A stretch of DNA of 64,000 nt from Sulfitobacter donghicola DSW-25 = KCTC 12864 = JCM 14565 (lineage in GTDB: Bacteria > Pseudomonadota > Alphaproteobacteria > Rhodobacterales > Rhodobacteraceae): positions 248,001 through 312,000 of the forward strand of contig NZ_JASF01000005.1 in NCBI RefSeq assembly GCF_000622405.1. Reading direction: 5' to 3'. The notes beneath the pieces were generated by a model, which had not been told where the DNA came from, did no database searches, and was given only the letters and a program-made list of their open reading frames with translations. Positions within the stretch are counted from its first letter, which is position 1. The number at the start of each line of letters is the position of its first letter. A program made the position numbers and the translations under genes. This document shows, one piece after another, positions 19,593 through 28,591 of this stretch.

Positions 19593-20162
19593 TTAGAACA
19601 CGTCCACTTCTGATCCCGGCTGCGCGGCGATGCTGAGCGCATCAAAAACATATTGCGCGACCGAGCGGAAACAAACCACATGAAACACGTCATCAGCTGG
19701 CATCCAAAACGCTGCCGCCACCTGCGCAATGCGGGTTCGGCGGAACATCTCTGGCGTAAACTGGCTGGGTGCCAGATCAACTGGCGCGAGTTTGGCCATG
19801 ACCTCACGTGCATTCGGCCCGCTCACCTCAAACACAGCGCGGGCGTCCGAGACGTTGACCGCTAGCGCATGTTCATTTGCCAAACGCCCCTGAATATCCG
19901 CCAGCAGGCTTGCCGCCTCGGCATAGGGGCACACGATGAGCAGCTCATCAGGGGACATCCACGCGATGCTGTTTTCGCCTATGGTTAGGCATTGGCGCTG
20001 TTGGGGCATAGCCAGCCCTGATGCGGCTTTGACGGCTTTTTGCACAGGTTTTGAAGAAAGATCACCGCGCAGGGTAATCATGCCAACGGGGCCGCGCTCA
20101 CGTAGGGTGGCGATGCCAGCGTCGAAGCTGGCGTTGTTCAATGCGGATACCGGATCAGACAT
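19593..20162 (-). CDS. soxG: Sarcosine oxidase gamma subunit
   Basis: 189 aa subunit of heterotetrameric sarcosine oxidase, which oxidises sarcosine to glycine, passing the methyl group to tetrahydrofolate and electrons to oxygen. Its fold relates to the aminomethyltransferase domain (SIAWMSPDELLIVCP, VNVSDARAVFEVSGPNAREV). I chose ATG 20162, which overlaps the end of soxA by eight bases; a longer frame reaches 20273 but lies inside soxA. It is the last gene of soxBDAG. Confidence 0.9.
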   Translation of the reverse strand: MSDPVSALNNASFDAGIATLRERGPVGMITLRGDLSSKPVQKAVKAASGLAMPQQRQCLTIGENSIAWMSPDELLIVCPYAEAASLLADIQGRLANEHALAVNVSDARAVFEVSGPNAREVMAKLAPVDLAPSQFTPEMFRRTRIAQVAAAFWMPADDVFHVVCFRSVAQYVFDALSIAAQPGSEVDVF

Positions 20163-23100
20163 TCTGCTTCTCCCCTTCTTTATCGTAAAACACCGGATCA
20201 ACGATGCGCGCGTTATAGGTTTTGCCGTCTGTGCCCGGGAATTCCAGCACTTCGCCCATGCGGTCAGGGCCATGCAGGACCAAGCCCATGGCGATGCCCT
20301 TACCCAACGTCGGCGAATGATAGCTAGAGGTCACGCGGCCAATCATATTGCGCTGGCCATTTTCGTTGTTGCCTTCACCAACGGCATAGGCCCCATCGGG
20401 CAGCACGGAACCGTCTGTGGTTTCCAGCCCAACCAGCTTCCAGCGATTTGGATCAGCCATATGCGAACGCTGCTGGGCGCGTTTGCCCAGATAGTCTTCC
20501 TTCTTCTTGGACAGCGCCCAATGCAGGTTCAAATCTTGTGGGATCACCGTGCCATCGGTTTCATCACCGATCATGATGAAGCCCTTTTCAGCGCGCAAGA
20601 TGTGCAAACATTCGGTCCCGTAAGGCATAACACCCAGATCGGCACCCGCCGCCATCAACGCATCCCAGAAGGCCTGCCCGTGGTTGGCATCAACCGCGAT
20701 CTCATAGCTCAGCTCGCCCGAGAAGGAGATCCGGTAAACGCGGACCTTAAAGCCGCCGATCTCGCCGTCGGCCCATTCCATAAACCCAAGCGCCTCTTTC
20801 GAGACATCCATGCCGCCGAGTTTTTCCAGCGCCTTGCGGGCGTTCGGGCCCACCACTGCGACCTGCGCATATTGCTCGGTCACATTGGCGACATAGACCT
20901 TCATGTCCCACCATTCGGTTTGCAGCCATTCCTCCATATGGGCATGGATGCTGTCCGCGCCGCCTGTGGTCGTGTGGCACAGCCATGTGTCCTCATCGAT
21001 GCGAGCAACAACACCGTCATCGATCAAGAAGCCGTTGTCGTTACACATCAGACCATAGCGACATTTGCCGATCTTCAGCGTGCTCATCATATTGGTGTAG
21101 AGCATATCAAGGAAACGGCCCGCGTCTGGCCCCTTCACGATCAGCTTGCCAAGGGTCGAGGCATCCAGCAGGCCCATATTGGTGCGGGTGTTTGACACTT
21201 CGCGCATCACCGCATCATGGGTGGTTTCATCCCCCTGACGATAGGCATAGGGACGACGCCATTGGCCTACGGGTTCCCAAACGGCACCGTTATTTTCGTG
21301 CCAGTCATACAGGGCTGTGCGGCGGATTGGCTGGAAGATTTCATTGCGCGCTTCACCGCCAATAGAGGCCATCGAGATCGGGTGGTATGGCGGGCGGAAA
21401 GTCGTGGTTCCCACCGCAGGAATCTCCTCACCCATCGCATTAGCTAAGGTCGCAAGGCCGTTGATATTGCTTAATTTACCCTGATCTGTCGCCATACCCA
21501 AAGTGGTGTAACGTTTGGCATGCTCAACCGAGACAAACCCCTCTTGCGCAGCAAGGCGTACATCAGAAACTTTCACATCGTTCTGATAGTCCAGCCATGC
21601 CTTTTCGCGCAGCTTTACGCTGGCACCTTGAGGCATCAGCCAGACCGGTGCCATGGGCGCCTCTTTGCGGCGGTTCCCTTTCGGGGCGGCCGCAGCTTTG
21701 GGCAGCTTGTGCCCGACACAACGCAGCACACCATCTGCTGCAGCAAAGGCATCATTCAGCACATCATCCAATTGGAAACGACCCGACGCCGCCCCCGCAG
21801 TTGAGACAAACTGCATGCCATCCGCACCTTTGGGCGGGTTGTCTGGATCAGGGTTAAAGCAGGCGTATTTCGTATCCCACGTCAGCTTGCCACCACAGTG
21901 CGACCATAGGTGTACAACCGGAGACCAGCCACCAGACATTGCGATTGCATCGCACTCAATCTCTTCCAGCACGGCACCTTCGCCAGCTTGGGCACAAACA
22001 GCCACGCCAGTCACCCGCTTGCCGCCTTTGATCGACGAAACACCGTGGCCCATCATCACCCGAATACCCAGCGCCTCGGCCTGCTCCATCACATCGCTGT
22101 TCTGGGCGGTTGGGCGGGCATCTAAAATCGCTGGCACATCCAGCCCTGCGTGTTTCAACGCAAAGGCCGTCAGATAGGCGTCGTCGTTATTTGTCACAAC
22201 GACGGTGCGATCCCCCGCAGACACACCATAGTTCACTACGTAGTCGCGCAATGAGGCCGCCAGCATCACCCCTGGAATGTCGTTACCAGCAAAGCTGAGC
22301 GGGCGCTCGATCGCGCCAGTAGCGGTGATGATCTGCCCTGCCCGTACGCGCCACAAACGATGGCGTGGGCCCGCCTTTTCAGGGGCGTGATCGGTGAGTT
22401 GTTCATACCCCAGCACATAGCCATGGTCATAAACGCCTGCGCCCATTGTACGGGTGCGCATGGTGACGTTTTCCATCGCTTCTAGCTCGGCAATGGTGGC
22501 ATCGATCCAGCTTTGGGCTGGGGCGCCGTTAATCTCGCCACCATCAACGGGCGTGCGACCACCCCAATGCGGCGTTTGTTCGATGATCATAACCCGCGCA
22601 CCAGAGATTGCGGCCGCACGCGCGGCCTCTAGGCCCGCAACACCGCCACCAATGACCAGCACGTCACAGAAGGCGTAGAAATGTTCATACGTGTCCACAT
22701 CACGTGCCTTGGGCGCGCGGCCCAGACCGGCCGAGTGGCGGATGATCGGCTCATACACGTGTTTCCACAGGGGGCGCGGGTGAATGAACATCTTGTAATA
22801 GAAACCAGCAGGCAAAAAGCGGCTGAGGTGTTTGTTGATCGCCCCTACGTCGAAATCAAGGCTGGGCCAGTGGTTCTGGCTTTGGGCGCTGAGCCCGTCG
22901 AACAGCTCGGTTGTGGTGACGCGGGCGTTTGGTTCGAATTTGCCCTCTTCGCCCAAGTTTACAAGGCCGTTCGGCTCTTCTGGGCCAGCCGCGACAATAC
23001 CGCGTGGGCGGTGGTACTTAAACGAACGCCCCACCAGCATCTGGTCATTGGCCAACAGGGCCGAGGCCAGCGTATCGCCCTCATAGCCATCCATGTGTTT

Positions 23101-23172
23101 GCCGTTAAAGCGGAATTTGACCGCTTTGGATTTGTTCAGCAGGCGGCCGCCTGTTGCGAGACGAGTGCTCAT
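20155..23172 (-). CDS. soxA: Sarcosine oxidase alpha subunit
   Basis: 1005 aa large subunit of heterotetrameric sarcosine oxidase. The N-terminal ferredoxin-like domain (FRFNGKHMDGYEGDTLASALLAN) is followed by an NAD+ binding Rossmann domain with VIGGGVAGLEAARAA near residue 175. The C-terminal half (about 600-1000) is a glycine-cleavage T-protein-like domain that binds tetrahydrofolate and takes up the methyl group (CHTTTGGADSIHAHMEEW, ISFSGELSYEIAV). Length matches the family. Between soxD and soxG in a soxBDAG operon. Confidence 0.97.
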   Translation of the reverse strand: MSTRLATGGRLLNKSKAVKFRFNGKHMDGYEGDTLASALLANDQMLVGRSFKYHRPRGIVAAGPEEPNGLVNLGEEGKFEPNARVTTTELFDGLSAQSQNHWPSLDFDVGAINKHLSRFLPAGFYYKMFIHPRPLWKHVYEPIIRHSAGLGRAPKARDVDTYEHFYAFCDVLVIGGGVAGLEAARAAAISGARVMIIEQTPHWGGRTPVDGGEINGAPAQSWIDATIAELEAMENVTMRTRTMGAGVYDHGYVLGYEQLTDHAPEKAGPRHRLWRVRAGQIITATGAIERPLSFAGNDIPGVMLAASLRDYVVNYGVSAGDRTVVVTNNDDAYLTAFALKHAGLDVPAILDARPTAQNSDVMEQAEALGIRVMMGHGVSSIKGGKRVTGVAVCAQAGEGAVLEEIECDAIAMSGGWSPVVHLWSHCGGKLTWDTKYACFNPDPDNPPKGADGMQFVSTAGAASGRFQLDDVLNDAFAAADGVLRCVGHKLPKAAAAPKGNRRKEAPMAPVWLMPQGASVKLREKAWLDYQNDVKVSDVRLAAQEGFVSVEHAKRYTTLGMATDQGKLSNINGLATLANAMGEEIPAVGTTTFRPPYHPISMASIGGEARNEIFQPIRRTALYDWHENNGAVWEPVGQWRRPYAYRQGDETTHDAVMREVSNTRTNMGLLDASTLGKLIVKGPDAGRFLDMLYTNMMSTLKIGKCRYGLMCNDNGFLIDDGVVARIDEDTWLCHTTTGGADSIHAHMEEWLQTEWWDMKVYVANVTEQYAQVAVVGPNARKALEKLGGMDVSKEALGFMEWADGEIGGFKVRVYRISFSGELSYEIAVDANHGQAFWDALMAAGADLGVMPYGTECLHILRAEKGFIMIGDETDGTVIPQDLNLHWALSKKKEDYLGKRAQQRSHMADPNRWKLVGLETTDGSVLPDGAYAVGEGNNENGQRNMIGRVTSSYHSPTLGKGIAMGLVLHGPDRMGEVLEFPGTDGKTYNARIVDPVFYDKEGEKQNV

Positions 23173-23224
23173 GATTGGGGCTCCATCGCAAATGTTAGGT
23201 GCGGAACTAGGGAAAATACGGGCA

Positions 23225-23548
23225 TCAGGCGTTATCCCGCCATCCAGGACGTTTGGCGTCGATTTCAGCCAACAGCTCCTCGGGGGGGCCGTATGTCTGG
23301 GCGCTATAGGTGCCGAAAACCTCCAGCGTCATCGTACAACGCGCCATGTGAAACCATTTGCCACAGCCGTTTTGGTGGCGCCAGCGTTCGAAATGCACGC
23401 CTTTGGGGTTTTTGCGCATGAACAGATAGGTCTCCATCTGGTCATCTGTGCTGCCAACGGTGTGGCGCGTGATGTGGGCCTCGCCATGGGCGTGAAATTC
23501 GGTTTCCTCGGCGGTGATACCGCAGCAAGGACAGGATACGATCAGCAT
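23225..23548 (-). CDS. soxD: Sarcosine oxidase delta subunit
   Basis: 107 aa zinc-binding small subunit of sarcosine oxidase. The N-terminal CPCCG motif plus a downstream Cys/His pair (NGCGKWFHMARC) provide the structural zinc ligands seen in the family. Other family marks are EFHAHGEAH and YLFMRKNPKGVHFERW. It sits between soxB and soxA, with a 250-base gap to soxB that holds a small opposite-strand ORF. Confidence 0.95.
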   Translation of the reverse strand: MLIVSCPCCGITAEETEFHAHGEAHITRHTVGSTDDQMETYLFMRKNPKGVHFERWRHQNGCGKWFHMARCTMTLEVFGTYSAQTYGPPEELLAEIDAKRPGWRDNA

Positions 23549-23598
23549 GAAGGTGCTCCGATCTTGAAAAACGGGCCTGTCGGCCCCAAGTTTATAGG

Positions 23599-23793
23599 AT
23601 GAATTGGATTTTTTGGATCATCGCGCTGATCGCGCTCGCCGCGGTTGGTATCGCCCTTTACGAGCGGCGCAAAAAACGCAGTCTGCTGGCCCATGACCTG
23701 AACCTTAGCCCCCGCAACGCGCCCCATACCGAGGCTGCGAGGATACAGGCCGAAGATGCCACAGCGCGCAGGATTTCCGGTTTCGACCGCTGA
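23599..23793 (+). CDS. Possible small single-pass membrane protein inside the sox operon, opposite strand
   Basis: 64 aa ORF with one N-terminal membrane segment (about residues 3-20, WIFWIIALIALAAVGIAL), a basic stop-transfer ERRKKR, and a polar tail. It fills the soxD-soxB gap exactly and reads against the operon. An AGG lies too close to the ATG to be a convincing ribosome-binding site. The protein-like composition (hydrophobic segment, positive-inside residues) favours a real gene, but it could be chance. No function can be assigned. Confidence 0.4.
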   Translation: MNWIFWIIALIALAAVGIALYERRKKRSLLAHDLNLSPRNAPHTEAARIQAEDATARRISGFDR

Positions 23794-23798
23794 TAACA

Positions 23799-25043
23799 TC
23801 AGTGCGCCACCCCAGCCGCAACAGATTCATCGATAAAGCGCCCTTCCGTAAAGCGATTTAATCCAAACGCATCCGTAAGCGGCGAGCGGCCTTTTGCCAT
23901 CAGCTCGGCCATAGCCCAACCAGACCCCGGGATCGCCTTGAACCCGCCAGTGCCCCAACCACTGTTGATAAAGATGCCATCAACCGGCGTTTTACTGAGA
24001 ATGGGCGATCGGTCCCCCGTGACATCGACAATACCGCCCCATTGGCGCAGCATTTTCAGGCGCGACACCATGGGGAAGGTTTCGACCAACGCGCGCACTG
24101 TTTCCTCGATATGGTGGAAACTGCCCCGCTGGGTATAGTTGTTATAGCCGTCGGTACCGCCGCCGATAACCATTTCGCCCTTGTCAGACTGGCTCATATA
24201 GCCGTGGACCGTGTTGGCCATAACCACCACATCCATGCAGGGCTTGATCGGCTCAGACACCAAAGCCTGCAGCGCAACCGATTCCATCGGCAGTCGGAAA
24301 CCAGCCATTTCCGCTAGGTGACCCGAGTGACCAGCAACGACGATCCCCAGCTTGTCACAGGCGATATCACCCCGCGTGGTTGTTACGCCCGTAACCTTGC
24401 CGCCTTCGGACTGGATGCCCGTGACTTCGCAGCGCTGGATGACGTCCATTCCCATATCTGAACACGCGCGGGCATATCCCCATGCAACCGCATCATGGCG
24501 GGCTGTCCCGCCGCGCGCCTGCCACAAGCCGCCCAAAACTGGATAGCGCGGGCCATCCAGATTGATGATCGGCACCAGCTGTTTGACCTTCTCGGGTCCG
24601 ATGAATTCGGTTGTGACACCTTGCAACATGTTCGCATGTGCCGTGCGTTTGTATCCGCGCACCTCATGTTCGGTTTGTGCAAGCATGATAACCCCACGTG
24701 GGGAAAACATCACATTATAGTTGAGATCCTGCGACATCGTCTCATACAAGGAGCGCGCTTTTTCATAGATCGCAGCCGATGGATCCTGCAAATAGTTCGA
24801 ACGGATGATGGTTGTATTGCGGCCCGTGTTGCCACCCCCCAACCACCCCTTTTCAAGGATCGCGACATTGGTGATGCCAAAGTTCTTACCCAGATAATAA
24901 GCCGTCGCAAGGCCATGCCCCCCTGCCCCGACGATGATCGCATCATAACGTTTCTTTGGCGCCGCATCGCGCCATGCACGCGTCCAGCCAGTGTGGTGGC
25001 GCATCGCCTCACGCGCTACGGCAAAAGCAGAGTATTTTTTCAT
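23799..25043 (-). CDS. soxB: Sarcosine oxidase beta subunit
   Basis: 414 aa catalytic flavoprotein of heterotetrameric sarcosine oxidase (DAO family), which oxidises sarcosine to the imine. The N-terminal FAD motif is AIIVGAGGHGLATAYYLG (residues 35-52). His183 in GGTARHDAVAWGYAR is the probable site of covalent FMN attachment known in this subunit. The C-terminal RSPILSKTPVDGIFINSGWGTGGFK matches the family. I chose ATG 25043 (MKKYSAFAVAREA); a longer frame to 25364 has no support. First gene of soxBDAG. Confidence 0.96.
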   Translation of the reverse strand: MKKYSAFAVAREAMRHHTGWTRAWRDAAPKKRYDAIIVGAGGHGLATAYYLGKNFGITNVAILEKGWLGGGNTGRNTTIIRSNYLQDPSAAIYEKARSLYETMSQDLNYNVMFSPRGVIMLAQTEHEVRGYKRTAHANMLQGVTTEFIGPEKVKQLVPIINLDGPRYPVLGGLWQARGGTARHDAVAWGYARACSDMGMDVIQRCEVTGIQSEGGKVTGVTTTRGDIACDKLGIVVAGHSGHLAEMAGFRLPMESVALQALVSEPIKPCMDVVVMANTVHGYMSQSDKGEMVIGGGTDGYNNYTQRGSFHHIEETVRALVETFPMVSRLKMLRQWGGIVDVTGDRSPILSKTPVDGIFINSGWGTGGFKAIPGSGWAMAELMAKGRSPLTDAFGLNRFTEGRFIDESVAAGVAH

Positions 25044-25244
25044 CGCTGGTGTCCTTGGGGGCAGATCAGGAGTGGATTCGGGCGGACAAACGCCTTTACG
25101 ACCTTCATGATCGAGTGGCCGAAAAAGAGGATACTCCGCGCGGCATTCTTTATCAATTTTGCGACATAGGCCGCAAGCAAAGGCATTTAGATCAGGTCTA
25201 TTCGTCGCGGTCGGTGCATCCCCCTCTTTTGTATTACGGCTGCA

Positions 25245-25257
25245 ACCATTAAATGGT
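25245..25257. promoter_or_regulatory. Palindrome upstream of ccmI
   Basis: ACCATT-A-AATGGT is a perfect 13-base palindrome in the 237-base soxB/ccmI divergent region, 23 bases before the ccmI start. It may be an operator or a chance palindrome; no regulator is recognised. Confidence 0.25.
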
Positions 25258-25280
25258 AACCAACAAGGAGAACCCGCAGA

Positions 25281-26510
25281 ATGATTAGTTTCTGGATCGT
25301 AGCGATCACAATCACCCTTATGGTTGGTGCCGTTTTGGCCCGCGCCGTCATCCGAGGTGGTCAAAAAGAGATCGCATCGCGGGCGGCATCCGATGTGGAG
25401 GTTTACCGTGCCCAGCTAGAAGAGGTGGACCGCGACGTGGCGCGCGGTGTCATCGAAAAAGCCGATGCCGAACGGGTTCACGCCGAAATCGCACGCCGTT
25501 TGATTGCCGCTGATAAGGCCCAGTCCAATGAGGAAACCAGCCGCGCGAATACCCCCGCCAAGGCTGCGGTGTTCATCATCCTTGTGGGGCTCATCGGCAG
25601 TGCCACCGCCTATTGGTTTCTCGGCGCGCCGGGTTATGGTGACATGGCGCTGAAGGACCGGATCGCCTTTGCCGAAGAGGTGCGCAAATCCCGCCCCGCT
25701 CAGGCCGACGCCGAAGGCTCCCTACCCCCGTTTGTGGAACCTGCGCAGATGGATGAGCGCTATAAAGAGCTGCTAAAGCAACTACGCACAACTGTCGCCA
25801 CCCGCCCTGATGATGTAAAAGGCCACGCCTTGTTGGCCCAGCAAGAGCGCCGCATTGGTAACTTTGTCGCTGCGAAAGACGCGCAAAACCGCCTGCTAAA
25901 GCTCAAGGCAGATCAAGTCACGCCACAGGATCTGGCAGACTTTGGTGAATTACAGGTTCTATCCGCTGGCGGATATGTTTCGCCCGAGGCCGAGATGTCA
26001 CTGCGCGCAGCCTTGGTGAAAGAGCCTCAGAATGGATCGGCCCGCTATTACATCGGCTTGATGTTGGCCCAAACGGGGCGGCCGGATCAGGCCTTTCGTA
26101 TCTGGGATGGTCTTTTGCGCGCAGGCCCCGAGGATGCGCCGTGGATTCCTCCAATTCTGGAGCAAATCGAAGGTTTGGCCCAGCTTGCTGGCGTGCGCTA
26201 TTCGCTCCCTGACATTGGCAGCGCCGCGGCCAAGGGCCCCTCTGCCGAGGATGTGGAAAACGCCCAAGACATGACACCTGCCGAACGGATGGAGATGATT
26301 GGCGGCATGGTCGCAGGCCTATCCGAACGTCTGGCCACCGAAGGCGGCCCTGCCCGCGATTGGGCGCGCCTGATCTCCTCCTTGGGCGTCTTGGGCGAGG
26401 TTGAGCGCGCGCAAGCCATCCATGCCAACGCTCTGGAGGCCTTTGCCAATGACAATGAAGCGCTAGACCTGATCAATGCGGCAGGCCGCAAAGCAGGAGT
26501 GGCGGAATGA
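25281..26510 (+). CDS. ccmI: c-type cytochrome biogenesis protein CcmI
   Basis: 409 aa membrane protein that holds apocytochrome c for haem ligation by CcmFH. It has two membrane segments (residues 3-21 and about 95-114) bracketing a cytoplasmic leucine-zipper-like loop (YRAQLEEVDRDVARGVIEKADAERVHAEIARRL, cited in parts: EEVDRDVARG, AERVHAEIARRL). The periplasmic C-terminal part reads as TPR repeats (GHALLAQQERRIGNFVAAKDAQ, ARYYIGLMLAQTGRPDQAF). AAGGAG precedes ATG 25281. Its stop overlaps ruvX by four bases. Other ccm genes are not in the window. Confidence 0.92.
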   Translation: MISFWIVAITITLMVGAVLARAVIRGGQKEIASRAASDVEVYRAQLEEVDRDVARGVIEKADAERVHAEIARRLIAADKAQSNEETSRANTPAKAAVFIILVGLIGSATAYWFLGAPGYGDMALKDRIAFAEEVRKSRPAQADAEGSLPPFVEPAQMDERYKELLKQLRTTVATRPDDVKGHALLAQQERRIGNFVAAKDAQNRLLKLKADQVTPQDLADFGELQVLSAGGYVSPEAEMSLRAALVKEPQNGSARYYIGLMLAQTGRPDQAFRIWDGLLRAGPEDAPWIPPILEQIEGLAQLAGVRYSLPDIGSAAAKGPSAEDVENAQDMTPAERMEMIGGMVAGLSERLATEGGPARDWARLISSLGVLGEVERAQAIHANALEAFANDNEALDLINAAGRKAGVAE

Positions 26511-26992
26511 TCTATGACACCATAGAAGAGTTTTCTGCTGCCCTACCTTCAATGCGGGCCTTGATCGGGCTGGATTTGGGGGAAAAGACAATTGGCGTGG
26601 CTGTCACCGACAGCTTTTTATCCGTTGCGACGCCTTTGGAAACCGTTCGGCGCAAAAAGTTCGGTGTCGATGCCGCCCGTCTGGGCGAGATCATGACAGA
26701 CCGCAATATCGGTGGTCTGATATTGGGATTACCTTTTAACATGGATGGATCGGAAGGGCCGCGATGCCAATCCACACGGGCCTTTGCCCGCAATCTGGAT
26801 CGCCTGCATCCTGATTTGCCTATTGGGTTTTGGGATGAACGCCTATCCACCGTTGCCGCCGAACGCGCCCTGCTCGAGGCGGATACGTCTCGTAAACGTC
26901 GCGCCGAAGTGATCGATCACGTTGCGGCCAGCTATATTCTTCAGGGTGTATTGGATCGAATTGGTGTTCTGCGCGCCGCACAGGAGAGTTGA
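26507..26992 (+). CDS. ruvX: Putative Holliday junction resolvase / pre-16S rRNA nuclease RuvX (YqgF)
   Basis: 161 aa RNase H-fold nuclease. Motifs are LIGLDLGEKTIGVAVTD (catalytic Asp23), GLPFNMDGSEGPRCQ, FWDERLSTVAAE (catalytic Glu) and VIDHVAASYILQ (final Asp). E. coli YqgF processes the 5' end of 16S rRNA, and resolvase activity has also been proposed. It overlaps ccmI by four bases and is followed three bases later by the DUF1289 gene, so all three are probably one transcript. Confidence 0.93.
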   Translation: MIYDTIEEFSAALPSMRALIGLDLGEKTIGVAVTDSFLSVATPLETVRRKKFGVDAARLGEIMTDRNIGGLILGLPFNMDGSEGPRCQSTRAFARNLDRLHPDLPIGFWDERLSTVAAERALLEADTSRKRRAEVIDHVAASYILQGVLDRIGVLRAAQES

Positions 26993-26995
26993 TCA

Positions 26996-27232
26996 ATGAG
27001 CGACGACATCTGGAAACGGGCCGAGGTCGAAAGCCCCTGCATCAAGATTTGTGTGGTGCATCCGGAAAGCCGTCTGTGTACCGGCTGTTTGCGCTCGATC
27101 GATGAAATTGGCGCTTGGTCAAAGATGAGCCCCGATGCGCGTAAAGCGGTGATCGATGATCTACCGTCTCGTTCGGCGGCGCTCAAAAAGCGGCGCGGTG
27201 GCCGTGCTGCGCGCCTGTCTCGTAAAACCTAA
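26996..27232 (+). CDS. DUF1289 domain-containing protein
   Basis: 78 aa protein with the DUF1289 pattern ESPCIKICVVHPESRLCTGC: four cysteines in a C-x3-C...C-x2-C arrangement that likely bind a metal or cluster. SIDEIGAWSKM follows, then a basic C-terminus (KKRRGGRAARLSRK). The family is small, widespread in proteobacteria and not functionally defined. Third gene of the ccmI-ruvX unit. Confidence 0.9.
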   Translation: MSDDIWKRAEVESPCIKICVVHPESRLCTGCLRSIDEIGAWSKMSPDARKAVIDDLPSRSAALKKRRGGRAARLSRKT

Positions 27233-27238
27233 AAAGGC

Positions 27239-27469
27239 TTAGCTTTTGCGTTTTGTCGGCTCGCCAAACATGGCGATCGCTGCGCCCGTACGTGTTTTTC
27301 TGGGCATTTTGATTACATTGGGTGGCAGCATCCCGTTTGCGGCAACCAATCCTGCACCCCGCGCGAAATCGCAATTTGGAAGGTTCAGCGTCGGATATTG
27401 ACCGCCAAATTTGGCGTTGGCGTTGTAATAGGCCATACGGCCAAATGGTCCTGTAATGATCTGTTTCAT
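27239..27469 (-). CDS. Small hypothetical protein
   Basis: 76 aa ORF starting at ATG 27469 with an AGG site (GAGGCAGGAC) just upstream. It is Gly/Asn-rich with a basic C-terminus (MKQIITGPFGRMAYYNANAKF, NLPNCDFARGAGLVAANGMLPP). No membrane segment, signal peptide or known family. A longer in-frame ORF reaches 27709, but the ribosome-binding site supports the short form. It converges with the DUF1289 gene, with six bases between the stops. Confidence 0.55.
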   Translation of the reverse strand: MKQIITGPFGRMAYYNANAKFGGQYPTLNLPNCDFARGAGLVAANGMLPPNVIKMPRKTRTGAAIAMFGEPTKRKS

Positions 27470-27739
27470 GTCCTGCCTCGTGCTCAATCTCTCCCCTCTT
27501 GCGGGGGCGTGTGGGTACAGTGATGCCAATCCAATTTGGCGACAATATGGCAAGGACAAGTTTATTGTTGGCCGAGGCGAAACGGATACAGTTTGCCCTC
27601 TTTGCTGATCTGCAGCCCAGAAATCAGGCAGACACCCCCTCTGAAGCGCCGCTAGAAAACACGCGGCGGAAAAGCGCAGCCTTTGCCCAAGCAGCCGTTT
27701 TCGCGTCATACTCGAAGGTGCAAAAACCCTCGGGGGCCA

Positions 27740-28564
27740 TCACCCCCAAAACGCCTTGCGCAGCATGTTCAGGGCGACCAGAACCAAAAACACTGCAAAC
27801 ACACGCTTTAGCGGTTTTGGGTCCATCGCATGGGCCAGCCGCGCGCCGAGCGGAGCCGTCAGCAACGTCATGGCGATGACCAACACAAAGGCACCCAAAT
27901 TCACCGCCCCAATGGTTAGCGGTGGTTTTTTCGCTGGATCCAGATCAACAAACAGGAAACCGATCACGGATGGCACCGCAATCACCACGCCAAATCCCGC
28001 AGCCGTCGCAACAGCACGGTGGATCGGTGTGTTATACAGGCTCATCATCGGCACGCCAAAACTGCCCCCGCCGATCCCCATAAGAACCGACAAAAATCCC
28101 ATGAGCGGAGATAACACCGCGCGCAAAAGCCCCATCGGCATGGCCTGCCCAAGACGCCACTCAGACCGACCAAACCCCATATACAGCCCTACAACCAAGG
28201 CCAGCACACCAAAAATCGCCTGCAAAGTGGTCGAGCGCAGGCCCGCCACAACAAACATCCCGACAATCGCGCCAACCACGATACCAGGGGCCCAAGATTT
28301 AAGGATGCCCCAATCAACAGCCCCTTTTTTGTGATGCGACATCACAGAGCGCACCGAGGTCACGATGATGGTTGCCAGCGACGTGGCAAGACACATCTGC
28401 ATCAGCTGGTCGCCACCATATCCAAGGGTTTGAAATGCATAAAAGAATGCGGGCACCAAAACGATACCGCCACCCACACCTAACAACCCCGCCAAGACAC
28501 CGGCAAAGGCACCGATTACCAGCAGCAAAACAGCCATTTGAATTAACAACATCGTTTCCGGCAT
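27740..28564 (-). CDS. Sulfite exporter TauE/SafE (TSUP) family permease
   Basis: 274 aa inner-membrane protein with about eight membrane helices in two repeated halves. The N-terminal half carries the family motif GVLAGLLGVGGGIVLVP and the second half GFLSVLMGIGGGSFGVP. TSUP members move sulfur-containing organic anions, sulfite or related compounds; the substrate here cannot be told. It lies 27 bases downstream of dusA on the same strand and is probably co-transcribed. Confidence 0.9.
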   Translation of the reverse strand: MPETMLLIQMAVLLLVIGAFAGVLAGLLGVGGGIVLVPAFFYAFQTLGYGGDQLMQMCLATSLATIIVTSVRSVMSHHKKGAVDWGILKSWAPGIVVGAIVGMFVVAGLRSTTLQAIFGVLALVVGLYMGFGRSEWRLGQAMPMGLLRAVLSPLMGFLSVLMGIGGGSFGVPMMSLYNTPIHRAVATAAGFGVVIAVPSVIGFLFVDLDPAKKPPLTIGAVNLGAFVLVIAMTLLTAPLGARLAHAMDPKPLKRVFAVFLVLVALNMLRKAFWG

Positions 28565-28591
28565 TTCGGCGCTCCTGATATTTGGTATTTG

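Noticed and set aside
19936..21195. Forward ORF of 419 codons inside soxA/soxG
   Set aside because: Antisense to well-conserved sarcosine oxidase genes and has no recognisable motif.
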